NCBI GenBank assembly: GCA_000949895.1
Contig: JWIT01000001.1
Location: forward strand, 372,001-436,000
Direction of reading: 5' to 3'
Length of the DNA stretch: 64,000 nucleotides
DNA from: Agrobacterium arsenijevicii
Lineage (GTDB): Bacteria; Pseudomonadota; Alphaproteobacteria; Rhizobiales; Rhizobiaceae
The translations under genes and the position numbers were made by a program. Of the stretch, positions 18,122 to 26,976 are shown piece after piece; within the stretch, counting starts at the first letter, position 1, and each line of letters begins with the position of its first letter. The notes beneath the pieces are model-generated. The model made no database searches. It saw only the letters and a program-made list of their open reading frames with translations, and was not told the origin of the DNA.

Positions 18122-18150
18122 CTTGCAGCAGGAAAAATCGCTCCTTATAT
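18122..18150 (+). promoter_or_regulatory. Heat-shock (RpoH-type) promoter of dnaK
   Basis: CTTGCA at 18122-18127, 15 bases, then CCTTATAT at 18143-18150, close to the sigma-32 pattern used in alphaproteobacteria. A second CTTG at 18115 could provide an alternative. The dnaK start is 100 bases downstream. The rest of 17771-18121 holds no gene that I can support. Confidence 0.75.
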
Positions 18151-18249
18151 ACGCCGCAGAACTGCAGCGAATACTGCAAATCCAAGTCAAGGAGTTGTCA
18201 ATGGAATGCCTCACGGGGTTCCGACAACTCGCTTCAAGGAGAGAAGAGC

Positions 18250-20151
18250 ATGGCAAAAGTAATCGGCATCGACCTTGGTACGACCAATTCCTGCGTCGCA
18301 GTGATGGACGGCAAGGACACGAAAGTTATTGAAAACGCGGAAGGCGCGCGCACGACGCCATCCATGGTGGCATTTTCCGACGATGGCGAACGCCTTGTCG
18401 GCCAGCCGGCAAAGCGCCAGGCGGTCACCAACCCGACCAACACCCTGTTTGCGGTGAAGCGCCTCATCGGCCGTCGTTACGAAGACCCGACCGTCGAAAA
18501 GGACAAAGCCCTCGTTCCGTTTGAAATCGTCAACGGCGACAATGGCGATGCATGGGTGAAGGCACAGGACAAGAACTATTCCCCTTCGCAGATTTCCGCG
18601 ATGATCCTTCAGAAGATGAAGGAAACGGCTGAATCCTATCTCGGCGAAAAGGTCGAGAAGGCCGTCATCACCGTTCCGGCCTACTTCAACGACGCGCAGC
18701 GTCAGGCAACCAAGGATGCCGGCCGCATCGCCGGTCTGGATGTCCTGCGCATCATCAACGAGCCGACAGCGGCTGCACTCGCCTACGGCCTCGACAAGAA
18801 GGAAGGCAAGACCATTGCCGTTTACGACCTTGGCGGCGGCACCTTCGATATTTCCGTTCTGGAAATCGGCGACGGCGTTTTCGAAGTGAAGTCCACCAAT
18901 GGCGATACCTTCCTCGGTGGTGAAGACTTCGACATGCGTCTGGTCGAATATCTGGCCGGTGAGTTCAAGAAGGATCAGGGCATCGACCTGAAGAACGACA
19001 AGCTCGCCCTGCAGCGCCTCAAGGAAGCTGCCGAAAAGGCGAAGATCGAACTTTCGTCCTCGCAGCAGACCGAAATCAACCTGCCGTTCATCACGGCTGA
19101 CGCTTCCGGTCCGAAGCACCTGACGCTGAAGCTGACCCGCGCCAAGTTCGAAAGCCTGGTGGACGATCTGGTGCAGCGCACCGTCGCACCGTGCAAGGCG
19201 GCCCTCAAGGATGCCGGCGTTACTGCTGCCGAGATCGATGAAGTCGTTCTCGTCGGTGGCATGAGCCGCATGCCGAAGGTACAGGAAGTCGTAAAGCAGC
19301 TGTTCGGCAAGGAGCCGCACAAGGGCGTGAACCCTGATGAAGTGGTTGCCATGGGCGCCGCCATTCAGGCCGGCGTTCTGCAGGGCGACGTCAAGGACGT
19401 TCTGCTGCTCGACGTGACCCCGCTGTCGCTCGGCATCGAAACGCTGGGTGGCGTCTTTACCCGTCTGATCGATCGTAACACGACGATCCCGACGAAGAAG
19501 AGCCAGACCTTCTCGACCGCCGAAGACAGCCAGTCGGCTGTGACGATCCGCGTCTCGCAGGGCGAGCGCGAAATGGCACAGGACAACAAGCTGCTTGGCC
19601 AGTTCGACCTCGTTGGCCTGCCGCCGGCACCGCGCGGCGTTCCGCAGATCGAAGTGACCTTCGATATCGACGCCAACGGCATCGTGCAGGTTTCGGCCAA
19701 GGACAAGGGCACCGGCAAGGAACAGCAGATCCGCATCCAGGCCTCCGGCGGTCTTTCCGACGCCGACATCGAAAAGATGGTCAAGGACGCCGAAGCCAAT
19801 GCCGAAGCCGACAAGAAGCGTCGTGCGGGCGTTGAAGCCAAGAACCAGGCCGAAAGCCTCGTTCACTCCACCGAGAAATCGGTGAAGGAATATGGCGACA
19901 AGGTTTCCGAAACCGACCGCAAGGCCATTGAAGACGCCATTGCCAGCCTGAAGACCGCCATTGAAGCTTCCGAACCGGATGCCGACGACATTCAGGCCAA
20001 GACTCAGACCCTCATGGAAGTTTCCATGAAGCTCGGTCAGGCCATCTACGAAGCGCAGCAGGCCGAAGCCGGCGCTCACGGAGAAGGCGGCAAGGACGAC
20101 GTCGTCGACGCCGACTATGAGGAAATCAAGGACGACAAGAAGTCCGCATAA
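18250..20151 (+). CDS. dnaK: Chaperone DnaK (Hsp70)
   Basis: 633 residues, the usual DnaK length. The ATPase domain opens with [11 protein letters not shown] and has [15 protein letters not shown] and the phosphate loop [14 protein letters not shown]; the linker region carries [19 protein letters not shown], followed by the substrate domain and a lid ending in acidic [17 protein letters not shown] at 18250 follows GGAGAGAAG. It forms the dnaKJ operon under a heat-shock promoter. Confidence 0.98.
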   Translation: MAKVIGIDLGTTNSCVAVMDGKDTKVIENAEGARTTPSMVAFSDDGERLVGQPAKRQAVTNPTNTLFAVKRLIGRRYEDPTVEKDKALVPFEIVNGDNGDAWVKAQDKNYSPSQISAMILQKMKETAESYLGEKVEKAVITVPAYFNDAQRQATKDAGRIAGLDVLRIINEPTAAALAYGLDKKEGKTIAVYDLGGGTFDISVLEIGDGVFEVKSTNGDTFLGGEDFDMRLVEYLAGEFKKDQGIDLKNDKLALQRLKEAAEKAKIELSSSQQTEINLPFITADASGPKHLTLKLTRAKFESLVDDLVQRTVAPCKAALKDAGVTAAEIDEVVLVGGMSRMPKVQEVVKQLFGKEPHKGVNPDEVVAMGAAIQAGVLQGDVKDVLLLDVTPLSLGIETLGGVFTRLIDRNTTIPTKKSQTFSTAEDSQSAVTIRVSQGEREMAQDNKLLGQFDLVGLPPAPRGVPQIEVTFDIDANGIVQVSAKDKGTGKEQQIRIQASGGLSDADIEKMVKDAEANAEADKKRRAGVEAKNQAESLVHSTEKSVKEYGDKVSETDRKAIEDAIASLKTAIEASEPDADDIQAKTQTLMEVSMKLGQAIYEAQQAEAGAHGEGGKDDVVDADYEEIKDDKKSA

Positions 20152-20190
20152 TCGCGTGACTTCCCGTCTCCTGTCGATACATGCAAGACA

Positions 20191-20214
20191 TCCGGCTGCC
20201 AGAGTGCAGCCGGA
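20191..20214 (+). other. Hairpin between dnaK and dnaJ
   Basis: Perfect 9-base arms 20191-20199 and 20206-20214 with a 6-base loop and no T-run. It probably stabilises or processes the dnaK message, or reduces read-through into dnaJ. Confidence 0.6.
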
Positions 20215-20241
20215 AATCCATTTGCGAGGCTTGTTATCTTA

Positions 20242-21375
20242 ATGGCGAAAGCAGACTTTTACGAAACACTTGGCGTCAGCAAGACCGCGGACGAAAAAGA
20301 GCTGAAGGGCGCCTTCCGCAAACTCGCGATGAAATTCCATCCGGACAAAAATCCTGATGATGCCGATTCCGAACGGAAGTTCAAGGAAATCAACGAAGCC
20401 TACGAAACGCTGAAGGACCCGCAAAAACGCGCGGCCTATGACCGTTTCGGCCACGCCGCGTTTGAAAATGGCGGCATGGGCGGCGGTGGCATGGGCGGCG
20501 GCGGTTTTGCCAATGGCGGCTTCTCCGACATCTTCGAAGACATCTTCGGCGAGATGATGGGCGGCGGACGTGCACGCCGCTCCTCCGGCGGGCGTGAGCG
20601 CGGGGCCGACCTTCGCTACAACATGGAAATCACGCTGGAAGAAGCCTTTGCCGGCAAGACGGCGCAGATCAGGGTTCCGACCTCGATCACCTGCGACGTC
20701 TGTTCCGGTTCGGGCGCGAAACCCGGCACACAACCCAAGACCTGCGCCACCTGTCAGGGTTCCGGCCGCGTGCGTGCCGCGCAGGGCTTCTTCTCGGTGG
20801 AGCGCACCTGCCCCACCTGCCACGGGCGCGGACAGACGATTTCCGACCCCTGTGGCAAGTGCCACGGTCAGGGCCGCGTGACGGAAGAGCGTTCGCTTTC
20901 GGTCAACATTCCCTCGGGCATCGAGGATGGCACCCGCATTCGCCTGCAGGGCGAAGGTGAAGCCGGCATGCGTGGCGGCCCGGCAGGCGATCTATACATC
21001 TTCCTGTCCGTGCGTCCGCATGAGTTCTTCCAGCGGGATGGTGCCGATCTCTATTGCACCGTACCGATCTCCATGACGACCGCTGCACTTGGCGGCACCT
21101 TCGATGTCACGACGCTCGACGGCACGAAGTCGCGCGTCACGGTTCCGGAAGGCACGCAGCCGGGCAAGCAGTTCCGTCTGAAGAGTAAGGGCATGCCGGT
21201 ACTGCGTTCGGCGCAGACGGGTGATCTCTACATTCAGATTCAGATCGAGACGCCGCAGAAGCTCAGCAAGCGCCAGCGCGAGCTGTTGCAGGAATTCGAG
21301 CAGCTCTCTTCCCAGGAGAATAATCCGGAATCGACGGGCTTCTTTGCCCGGATGAAGGAATTCTTCGACGGCTGA
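20242..21375 (+). CDS. dnaJ: Chaperone DnaJ (Hsp40)
   Basis: 377 residues with J-domain (HPDKNPDD, residues 33-40), Gly/Phe-rich segment (about 75-105 with GGMGGGG repeats), four CxxCxGxG zinc motifs (from CDVCSGSG to CGKCHGQG) and C-terminal substrate domains. It stimulates DnaK ATP hydrolysis and delivers substrates. Starts 90 bases after dnaK and shares its promoter. Confidence 0.98.
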   Translation: MAKADFYETLGVSKTADEKELKGAFRKLAMKFHPDKNPDDADSERKFKEINEAYETLKDPQKRAAYDRFGHAAFENGGMGGGGMGGGGFANGGFSDIFEDIFGEMMGGGRARRSSGGRERGADLRYNMEITLEEAFAGKTAQIRVPTSITCDVCSGSGAKPGTQPKTCATCQGSGRVRAAQGFFSVERTCPTCHGRGQTISDPCGKCHGQGRVTEERSLSVNIPSGIEDGTRIRLQGEGEAGMRGGPAGDLYIFLSVRPHEFFQRDGADLYCTVPISMTTAALGGTFDVTTLDGTKSRVTVPEGTQPGKQFRLKSKGMPVLRSAQTGDLYIQIQIETPQKLSKRQRELLQEFEQLSSQENNPESTGFFARMKEFFDG

Positions 21376-21397
21376 TCTGCGGCCGTTACGCATCGTG

Positions 21398-21433
21398 AAA
21401 ACGCCGCCGTCCTTCAGGACTGGCGGCGTTTTT
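21398..21433 (+). terminator. Terminator after dnaJ, probably bidirectional
   Basis: AAAACGCCGCC (21398-21408) and GGCGGCGTTTTT (21422-21433) pair around an inner GTCC/GGAC stem. T-runs occur at both ends, fitting convergent dnaJ and the DUF924 gene. Confidence 0.9.
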
Positions 21434-21441
21434 CGTTCAGA

Positions 21442-21993
21442 TCAGCCGGTAAAGCCGCCCTCATCCAGATATCGCCGTTCCTCCGGCGTCGTTTCCCGCA
21501 ACAATATGTCGTTGCGATGTGGAAACCGGTCGAAACGCGCGACGATATCGCGATGCTGTTCGGCATGGTGGAGATAAAGCCCGCCAAGCGGCCGGTTGAG
21601 CGTGCAGGCGCGCTCCTGATCCTCGATGTTCTCCGAATGGGAAAAGGGCAGATAAAAGAAAACCCGCAAATCCTCACTCACCGCCTGATCGTGGCCACGG
21701 CGGCTGGACTCATTGGCGAACAGGCGCGCCAGCGGATCGGTCGCATACATATGCGCTGTGCCGCGAAAGCAGTTGCGCGGAAACTGATCCAGCAGAAGCA
21801 TGAGCGCGAGGCTGCCTTCCGCGCCGTCCAACCAGTCATCCAGCTCGCGCCTTGCCGCGGCGAAATGGGCGTCGCGAAAACGATCGTGAAAGTGGTTGTC
21901 GAAAGTGGCGTCCTTGTCGAACCACTTGTCCGGTCCCGCCTTCTTCCAGAAATCCACGATTTCGGTGGCAAGCGCGGCTGTGTCGGTTTTCAT
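21442..21993 (-). CDS. DUF924-family protein
   Basis: 183 residues. The segments VDFWKKAGPDKWFDKD at the N-terminus, LMLLLDQFPRNCFRGTAHMYATD in the middle and YLPFSHSENIEDQ are the hallmarks of DUF924, an alpha-helical TPR-like family of unknown activity. ATG at 21993 follows AGGGAAG. It lies downstream of slyX in the same direction, 13 bases away. Confidence 0.88.
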   Translation of the reverse strand: MKTDTAALATEIVDFWKKAGPDKWFDKDATFDNHFHDRFRDAHFAAARRELDDWLDGAEGSLALMLLLDQFPRNCFRGTAHMYATDPLARLFANESSRRGHDQAVSEDLRVFFYLPFSHSENIEDQERACTLNRPLGGLYLHHAEQHRDIVARFDRFPHRNDILLRETTPEERRYLDEGGFTG

Positions 21994-22006
21994 CGGGTCT
22001 TCCCTG

Positions 22007-22219
22007 TCAATAATGCGGCGGCCGGGTGATTGCAGGCGCGTCCAGCGATTGCTCCTCAAGGCTCAGGAACCTCTCCGTCAACCGGTCGAGCTTGGCGCGG
22101 GTCTGTTCCACCACCTTCCACTGTTCCGTCAGCTGGTCAGACAGTTCCTCTATGGTCTTGGCCTGATGCGCGATCGTTTCCTCAAGCGCAATGATCCGTT
22201 TTTCGGTTTCCGACGTCAT
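22007..22219 (-). CDS. slyX: SlyX family protein
   Basis: 70-residue coiled-coil protein; heptads from residue 5 to about 50 (EKRIIALEETIAHQAKTIEEL) and the conserved C-terminal PPHY identify SlyX, whose function is unknown. ATG at 22219 has GAGAGG five bases upstream. It is likely cotranscribed with the DUF924 gene. Confidence 0.9.
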   Translation of the reverse strand: MTSETEKRIIALEETIAHQAKTIEELSDQLTEQWKVVEQTRAKLDRLTERFLSLEEQSLDAPAITRPPHY

Positions 22220-22371
22220 ATCGACCTCTCTTTCCCGCCCTTCCTTGGCCCTAAAAGGCTTCGAGTCAACCATAGCCGGCTTTCGTGAACCGGATTCGTC
22301 TGAACGATCCTGTCAACGCAGAAACGCCGGCGACGTTTCCATCACCGGCGTTTGAAATTTTTCGACGTCTC

Positions 22372-23877
22372 TCAGTCCTCTTCTACGAAGACCTGCTCGC
22401 GTTTCGCCTTCACGCTTGGCAGGAAGACGACGATCAGCACGGCCAGGGCGATGAAAAGCAGGGTGGCGCTGATCGGCCGGGTGACAAAGGTGCTCGGATC
22501 GCCGCGGGACAGGATCATGGCGCGCCGCAGATTTTCCTCCAGCAACGGGCCAAGCACGAAGCCCAGCAACAGCGGCGCCGGCTCGCAGCGCAGCTTCACC
22601 AGCACGTAACCAATGAAGCCGAAGAAGGCGACGGCGTAGAGATCGAAGACGTTGGAATTGACGCTGTAGACCCCGATGGCGCAGAAGGCCATGATGATGG
22701 GGAAAAGCACGTAATAGGGTACCGTCAGCAGCTTCACCCACAGCCCGATCAGAGGCAGGTTGAGGATGACGAGCATCAGATTGCCGATCCACATGGACGC
22801 GATGATGCCCCAGAACAGCGCTGGCTGCTCGGTCGCAACGTTCGGACCGGGCACGATGCCCTGAATGATCATCGCCCCGATCATCAGCGCCATCACCGGG
22901 TTGGCCGGAATGCCGAGCGTCAGAAGCGGGATGAAGGAGGTCTGGGCACCGGCATTGTTAGCCGATTCCGGACCGGCAACACCGGCAACCGCACCGTGCC
23001 CAAACTCCTCAGGATGCTTGGAGACGCGTTTTTCCACCGTATAGGATGCGAAGGCAGCGAGGATCGCACCGCCGCCGGGCAGGATGCCCAGTGCCGACCC
23101 GATGGCCGTGCCGCGCAGCACAGGACCGATCATGGCCTTGAAATCCTCCTTCGACGGCATCAGGCTGCTGACCTTGGCGATCAACACCGAACGGGTGCGC
23201 TCGTTTTCGAGATTGCGCAGGATTTCCGCGATACCGAACACGCCCACGGCCACAGCCACGAAATTCAGGCCATCCGCATATTCGCGAATGCCGAGGGTGA
23301 AACGCGGCGCGCCGCTGTAGATATCCGTACCGACCAGGCCGAGCAGCAGGCCGAGCACGACCATGGCCAACGCCTTCACGATGGAGCCATGGGCAAGTGC
23401 GATCGACGAGACGAGGCCTACCACCATCAACGAGAAATATTCCGCTGCGCCGAATTCCAGCGCAATCGCTGTCAAGGGTGGCGCGAAGACCGCGACGAGA
23501 AAGGTGGAAACCGTACCGGCGAAAAACGAGCCGATGGCGGCAATCGCGAGTGCGGCACCCGCCTTGCCCTTGCGCGCCATCTGGTAGCCGTCAATGGCGG
23601 TAACGGCAGAGGAGGATTCCCCTGGCATATTGATGAGGATTGCCGTGGTGGAGCCGCCATATTGCGCGCCGTAATAGATGCCTGCGAGCATGATGAGCGA
23701 CGAGACGGGCTCAAGCTGAAAGGTGATCGGCAACAGCATGGCGATGGTCGCGGTTGCGCCGATGCCCGGCAGCACGCCGATCAGGGTGCCGAGCAGCACG
23801 CCGATCAGGCAGAAAAACAGGTTTGCCAGCGACGTGGCCGTGACGAAACCGAGAGCGAGATTATCAAGCAATTCCAT
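22372..23877 (-). CDS. tctA: Tripartite tricarboxylate transporter, large permease
   Basis: 501-residue inner-membrane protein with about eleven to twelve helices. [20 protein letters not shown] and the second copy [15 protein letters not shown] are the two TctA-family repeats, and [13 protein letters not shown] is conserved. It forms the secondary transporter with the small TctB subunit and a periplasmic TctC/Bug protein for citrate-like carboxylates or other small acids. Substrate cannot be read from sequence. Confidence 0.93.
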   Translation of the reverse strand: MELLDNLALGFVTATSLANLFFCLIGVLLGTLIGVLPGIGATATIAMLLPITFQLEPVSSLIMLAGIYYGAQYGGSTTAILINMPGESSSAVTAIDGYQMARKGKAGAALAIAAIGSFFAGTVSTFLVAVFAPPLTAIALEFGAAEYFSLMVVGLVSSIALAHGSIVKALAMVVLGLLLGLVGTDIYSGAPRFTLGIREYADGLNFVAVAVGVFGIAEILRNLENERTRSVLIAKVSSLMPSKEDFKAMIGPVLRGTAIGSALGILPGGGAILAAFASYTVEKRVSKHPEEFGHGAVAGVAGPESANNAGAQTSFIPLLTLGIPANPVMALMIGAMIIQGIVPGPNVATEQPALFWGIIASMWIGNLMLVILNLPLIGLWVKLLTVPYYVLFPIIMAFCAIGVYSVNSNVFDLYAVAFFGFIGYVLVKLRCEPAPLLLGFVLGPLLEENLRRAMILSRGDPSTFVTRPISATLLFIALAVLIVVFLPSVKAKREQVFVEED

Positions 23878-23886
23878 TGCAGCACC

Positions 23887-24348
23887 TCAAAATTTAAGCC
23901 AGGGGCCGAAGCGCTGGAATGGCAGGCCGAGACCATAATTGAACACGGCAACGGAGAAGACCGTGATGGCGGCGGAAATGATGACGGCCATGAGCGGGCT
24001 CATCTTGTGCGAGGCGAAAGCCGCGATAAGGGCGCTGAAAAAAAGCGCCGGCACGAAACCAAGTCCCCGGACCGTGAAACCGAAAAAGATCGGCGCGGGC
24101 AGGATGAAAAAAATCCCCCGCCAGGCGATGGCGCCGAGGGCGTCGCCCTGCACACGGGTGGCGCGAAGGAATATTACCCCGCCAAGCAGGATCAGCACGA
24201 TTGCCAGAACAAGCGGAAAATAGCCCGGCCCCATGCGGAAGGCGGTTCCGATATCCAGCCCGAAGGACTGCAAGGCGAAAAAGGCGCCAAATCCGATAAA
24301 AATTGCCCCGCAGGCTGCTTCGGCAGGGTCAATGAAAAACGACTTCAT
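23887..24348 (-). CDS. tctB: Tripartite tricarboxylate transporter, small subunit
   Basis: 153 residues with four hydrophobic helices (about 10-28, 37-57, 75-95 and 110-145), and FRMGPGYFP after helix one, as in TctB. ATG at 24348 gives the family length. Nine bases separate it from tctA. Sequence is less conserved than TctA; order and topology make the call. Confidence 0.88.
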   Translation of the reverse strand: MKSFFIDPAEAACGAIFIGFGAFFALQSFGLDIGTAFRMGPGYFPLVLAIVLILLGGVIFLRATRVQGDALGAIAWRGIFFILPAPIFFGFTVRGLGFVPALFFSALIAAFASHKMSPLMAVIISAAITVFSVAVFNYGLGLPFQRFGPWLKF

Positions 24349-24412
24349 GAAAGATGCCCCTCCACTGCGGCCGGCCACACACCGTTCCGCGCATTAAATT
24401 GATTGCAAGAAA

Positions 24413-24433
24413 CCGGCGGCAGGGTGCCGCCGG
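24413..24433 (-). terminator. Hairpin between tctC and tctB
   Basis: Nine-base arms 24413-24421 and 24425-24433 with a 3-base loop; TTTCTT follows on the minus strand. Likely a partial terminator that raises binding-protein output relative to the permease genes. Confidence 0.65.
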
Positions 24434-24448
24434 CAATTGCTTCAACCA

Positions 24449-25432
24449 TCAGTCGGCATATTGGCCGGCGCCCTCGATGACCGGCTTCCAGCGGGCGATT
24501 TCGCTTTCAAGCTTGGCCTTGAGCGCTGCGGGCGTTGCATCGCCTTCCGGGGAAGGCGTTGTGCCGAGCTCGGCAAAACGGGCCGCGACATTCTTGTCCT
24601 TCAGCGCGACCTGCAGCGACTTGGAGAGCTTTTCGTTGATCTCGGCCGGTGTACCCTTCGGCGTGTAGATACCGTGCCAGATACCCACCTCAAGCTTCGG
24701 CAGGCCCGCTTCAGCGACTGTCGGTACGTCCGGCAGCACATCAAGCCGCTTGGCCGAGGTCACGGCATAGGCTTTGACGGTTCCGCCCTGGATCTGCTTG
24801 GTGGTGTTGGTGGTCTGGTCGCACATGATATCGACCTGTCCGCCGAGCAGGTCTGTCATGGCCGGACCCGTGCCCTTATAGGGAACGGTGACGAGCGGCG
24901 TCTCGATCGCGCTCATGAACAACATGCCGCACAGATGCGAGGCAGCACCGATGCCGGCGTTGGCAACGGTGACCTTGTCCTTGTTCGCCTTGGCGTAGTC
25001 GATCAGACCCTTGAGATCCTTGGTCTCGAGCGTCTTGCGCGACAGAATGGTCATCGGCACTTCCGTGACCAGACCGACATATTCGAACGCGTTCAGGGTA
25101 TCATAAGCAAGCTTGCGATAGAGCGTGGCGCTCGTTGCCATGCCGATATGGTGCAGGAGGACGGTGTAACCGTCCGGGTCCGACGCCGCCACGCGGCCAG
25201 CACCCAGCGTGCCGCCTGCGCCACCGACATTTTCGACGATGATCTGCTGGCCGAGATCCTTCGACATGGATTCAGCGACAAGACGCGCGACCGTATCCGT
25301 CGGGCCACCGGCGGCAAAGGGCACGACCATGGTGATGTTGCGCTCGGGATAGTTCTGAGCGGATGCGGAAAGCGCAAAAAGGGAAACGGCGGCGGCGGCA
25401 GCAAGGCCGGTAACTGTCTTCAGTATTTTCAT
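24449..25432 (-). CDS. tctC: Tripartite tricarboxylate transporter substrate-binding protein (Bug family)
   Basis: 327 residues; signal peptide 1-22 ending SASAQ, then YPERNITMVVPFAAGGPTD, the Bug-family ligand-site start, and further VENVGGAGG and PTVAEAGLP blocks. It captures the solute in the periplasm. ATG at 25432 follows GGGAGGAA. It is transcribed ahead of tctB and tctA. Tandem palindromes 150-200 bases upstream suggest control by the adjacent response regulator. Confidence 0.93.
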   Translation of the reverse strand: MKILKTVTGLAAAAAVSLFALSASAQNYPERNITMVVPFAAGGPTDTVARLVAESMSKDLGQQIIVENVGGAGGTLGAGRVAASDPDGYTVLLHHIGMATSATLYRKLAYDTLNAFEYVGLVTEVPMTILSRKTLETKDLKGLIDYAKANKDKVTVANAGIGAASHLCGMLFMSAIETPLVTVPYKGTGPAMTDLLGGQVDIMCDQTTNTTKQIQGGTVKAYAVTSAKRLDVLPDVPTVAEAGLPKLEVGIWHGIYTPKGTPAEINEKLSKSLQVALKDKNVAARFAELGTTPSPEGDATPAALKAKLESEIARWKPVIEGAGQYAD

Positions 25433-25579
25433 CGATTCCTCCCGGATGAAAATGTTCGCCACTTCAGCCGCGCATGCTCCTCCATGGCGACCGGGGTGAG
25501 CCATTTGCGATCCGGGATTGCCGTTCAGCAACGGCGGTTTTGCTGCGAGCTACGCTTTTATGGCTGTCATGCGCAGCAA

Positions 25580-25629
25580 TGGGTGGATTTCTACCCACAA
25601 GGGCCCATCCGTGGGTGGAAATCCACCCA
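25580..25629. promoter_or_regulatory. Tandem palindromes, probable activator sites for tctC
   Basis: Two 18-base near-identical palindromes, TGGGTGGATTTCTACCCA at 25580-25597 and TGGGTGGAAATCCACCCA at 25612-25629, have centres 32 bases apart, about three helical turns. They also form one larger inverted repeat (25578-25598 with 25611-25631, 20 of 21 matching). They lie 148-197 bases before the tctC start, the usual distance for enhancer sites of sigma-54 activators. I found no convincing -24/-12 promoter between them and tctC. Confidence 0.65.
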
Positions 25630-26976
25630 TTACACCTCGGTCATATGCCGATGCAGCTCGTATTTCTGCATTTTTTCGTAAAGCGTTTTGCGCGAAATAC
25701 CGAGCGCCTCATAGACGGATTTCAGATTTCCACCGTGGACTGCGATCGCACGCGCGATCAGGCTTTTTTCATAGGCGGCGACCCTTGCGGCAAGTGCCGC
25801 CTTGCCATCGTCCTCAAACGGCAGTGACATTTCGGAAACATCGCTTTGCAGGCCGAGAATGAAGCGGTCCGCCGCATTGCGCAATTCCCGCACGTTGCCT
25901 GGCCACTCGCGCAGGGAAATAGCTGAAAGCAGAAGCTGTGGCACCTCCATATCTTCCCGCCCGTAACGGGCGGCAGCCTCCCGCACCAGATGCAGGAAAA
26001 GCAGCGGTATGTCGGCGCTGCGCTGCGACAGCGACGGCACGAGAAGTGTCGCCACGTTCAGTCGATAGAGCAGGTCAGCCCGGAACCGACCCGCCGCGAC
26101 TTCCTGCTCCAGATCGACCTTGCTGGTGGCGATAAAACGGACATCGAGTTCGACCGTTTCGTTGGAGCCGAGACGGGTGATCACCCTTTCCTGCAACACG
26201 CGCAGGAACCGGCCCTGCAATTCGAAAGGCATGGAGCCGATCTCGTCCAGCAGAATGGTGCCGCCACGGGCATGCTCAAATTTGCCGTAGCGCGGGCGCA
26301 GCGCGCCGGGAAAAGCGCCAGCCTCGTGGCCGAACAACTCGCTTTCGATCAGCGTTTGCGGCAGGGCGGCGCAATTGATTGCAACAAAGGGCCGGTTGGC
26401 TCTGGCGCTGATATCATGAAGCGCCCGCGCCACCACCTCCTTGCCCGCGCCGGTATCGCCGACGATGAGCGTATCGGCGTCCGTCGCACCGATGGCGCGA
26501 ATGCGGTAACGCAGATCGACCATGACCTGGGTTCTGCCGGGCAGGCGCGTTTCGAGATCGTCGTGTTTGCCCGCCACCGCCTTCAGACGGCGGTTCTCCA
26601 GCACCAGTGCCCGCCGGTCACTGGCCCTTTTGATGATGCCGGCGAGATATTGCGGCGTGAACGGCTTTTCGATGAAGTCGTAGGCGCCGTTGCGCATGGC
26701 GTTGACCGCAAGCTGCACATCGCCATGGCCCGTCATCAGGATCACCGGTATTTCCGGGTCAAGCTCCCTCACCTTCTGCAAAAGCGTCATGCCATCCATG
26801 CCGGGCATCCTGATATCGCTGACGACAACGCCATCGAAGCTGTAACCGATGAGTTCGAGCGCATGTTCGGCACTCGCCAGCATGGTGACCGCAAAACCGG
26901 AAAGCTCCAGCGCCTGCGCGGTGGAAAAGCGCAGCTCCTCCTCGTCATCAATCAACAGAACCCGCGACATGGTCAT
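25630..26976 (-). CDS. Sigma-54-type response regulator, DctD-like
   Basis: 448 residues: receiver domain (1-120) with the phosphorylation Asp in VVVSDIRMPGMDG and a lysine in DFIEKPF; AAA+ domain (about 145-370) with GDTGAGKE Walker A; and a Fis-type HTH at the C-terminus (GGNLKSVYEALGISRKTLYEKM). The sigma-54 contact loop reads GAFPGA instead of GAFTGA. The ATG overlaps the sensor kinase stop as ATGA. Its likely target is the neighbouring tctCBA operon rather than dctA, by proximity. Confidence 0.9.
   Translation of the reverse strand: MTMSRVLLIDDEEELRFSTAQALELSGFAVTMLASAEHALELIGYSFDGVVVSDIRMPGMDGMTLLQKVRELDPEIPVILMTGHGDVQLAVNAMRNGAYDFIEKPFTPQYLAGIIKRASDRRALVLENRRLKAVAGKHDDLETRLPGRTQVMVDLRYRIRAIGATDADTLIVGDTGAGKEVVARALHDISARANRPFVAINCAALPQTLIESELFGHEAGAFPGALRPRYGKFEHARGGTILLDEIGSMPFELQGRFLRVLQERVITRLGSNETVELDVRFIATSKVDLEQEVAAGRFRADLLYRLNVATLLVPSLSQRSADIPLLFLHLVREAAARYGREDMEVPQLLLSAISLREWPGNVRELRNAADRFILGLQSDVSEMSLPFEDDGKAALAARVAAYEKSLIARAIAVHGGNLKSVYEALGISRKTLYEKMQKYELHRHMTEV

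Noticed and set aside
22285..24402. A 705-codon open frame antisense to tctA and tctB
   Set aside because: Low-complexity His/Arg/Asp/Gly translation opposite two clear transporter genes; no ribosome-binding site.
25433..25577. A sigma-54 promoter for tctC
   Set aside because: GG and GC pairs were found only at wrong spacing (12 instead of 10) or without the TTGC element, so none is reported as a feature.
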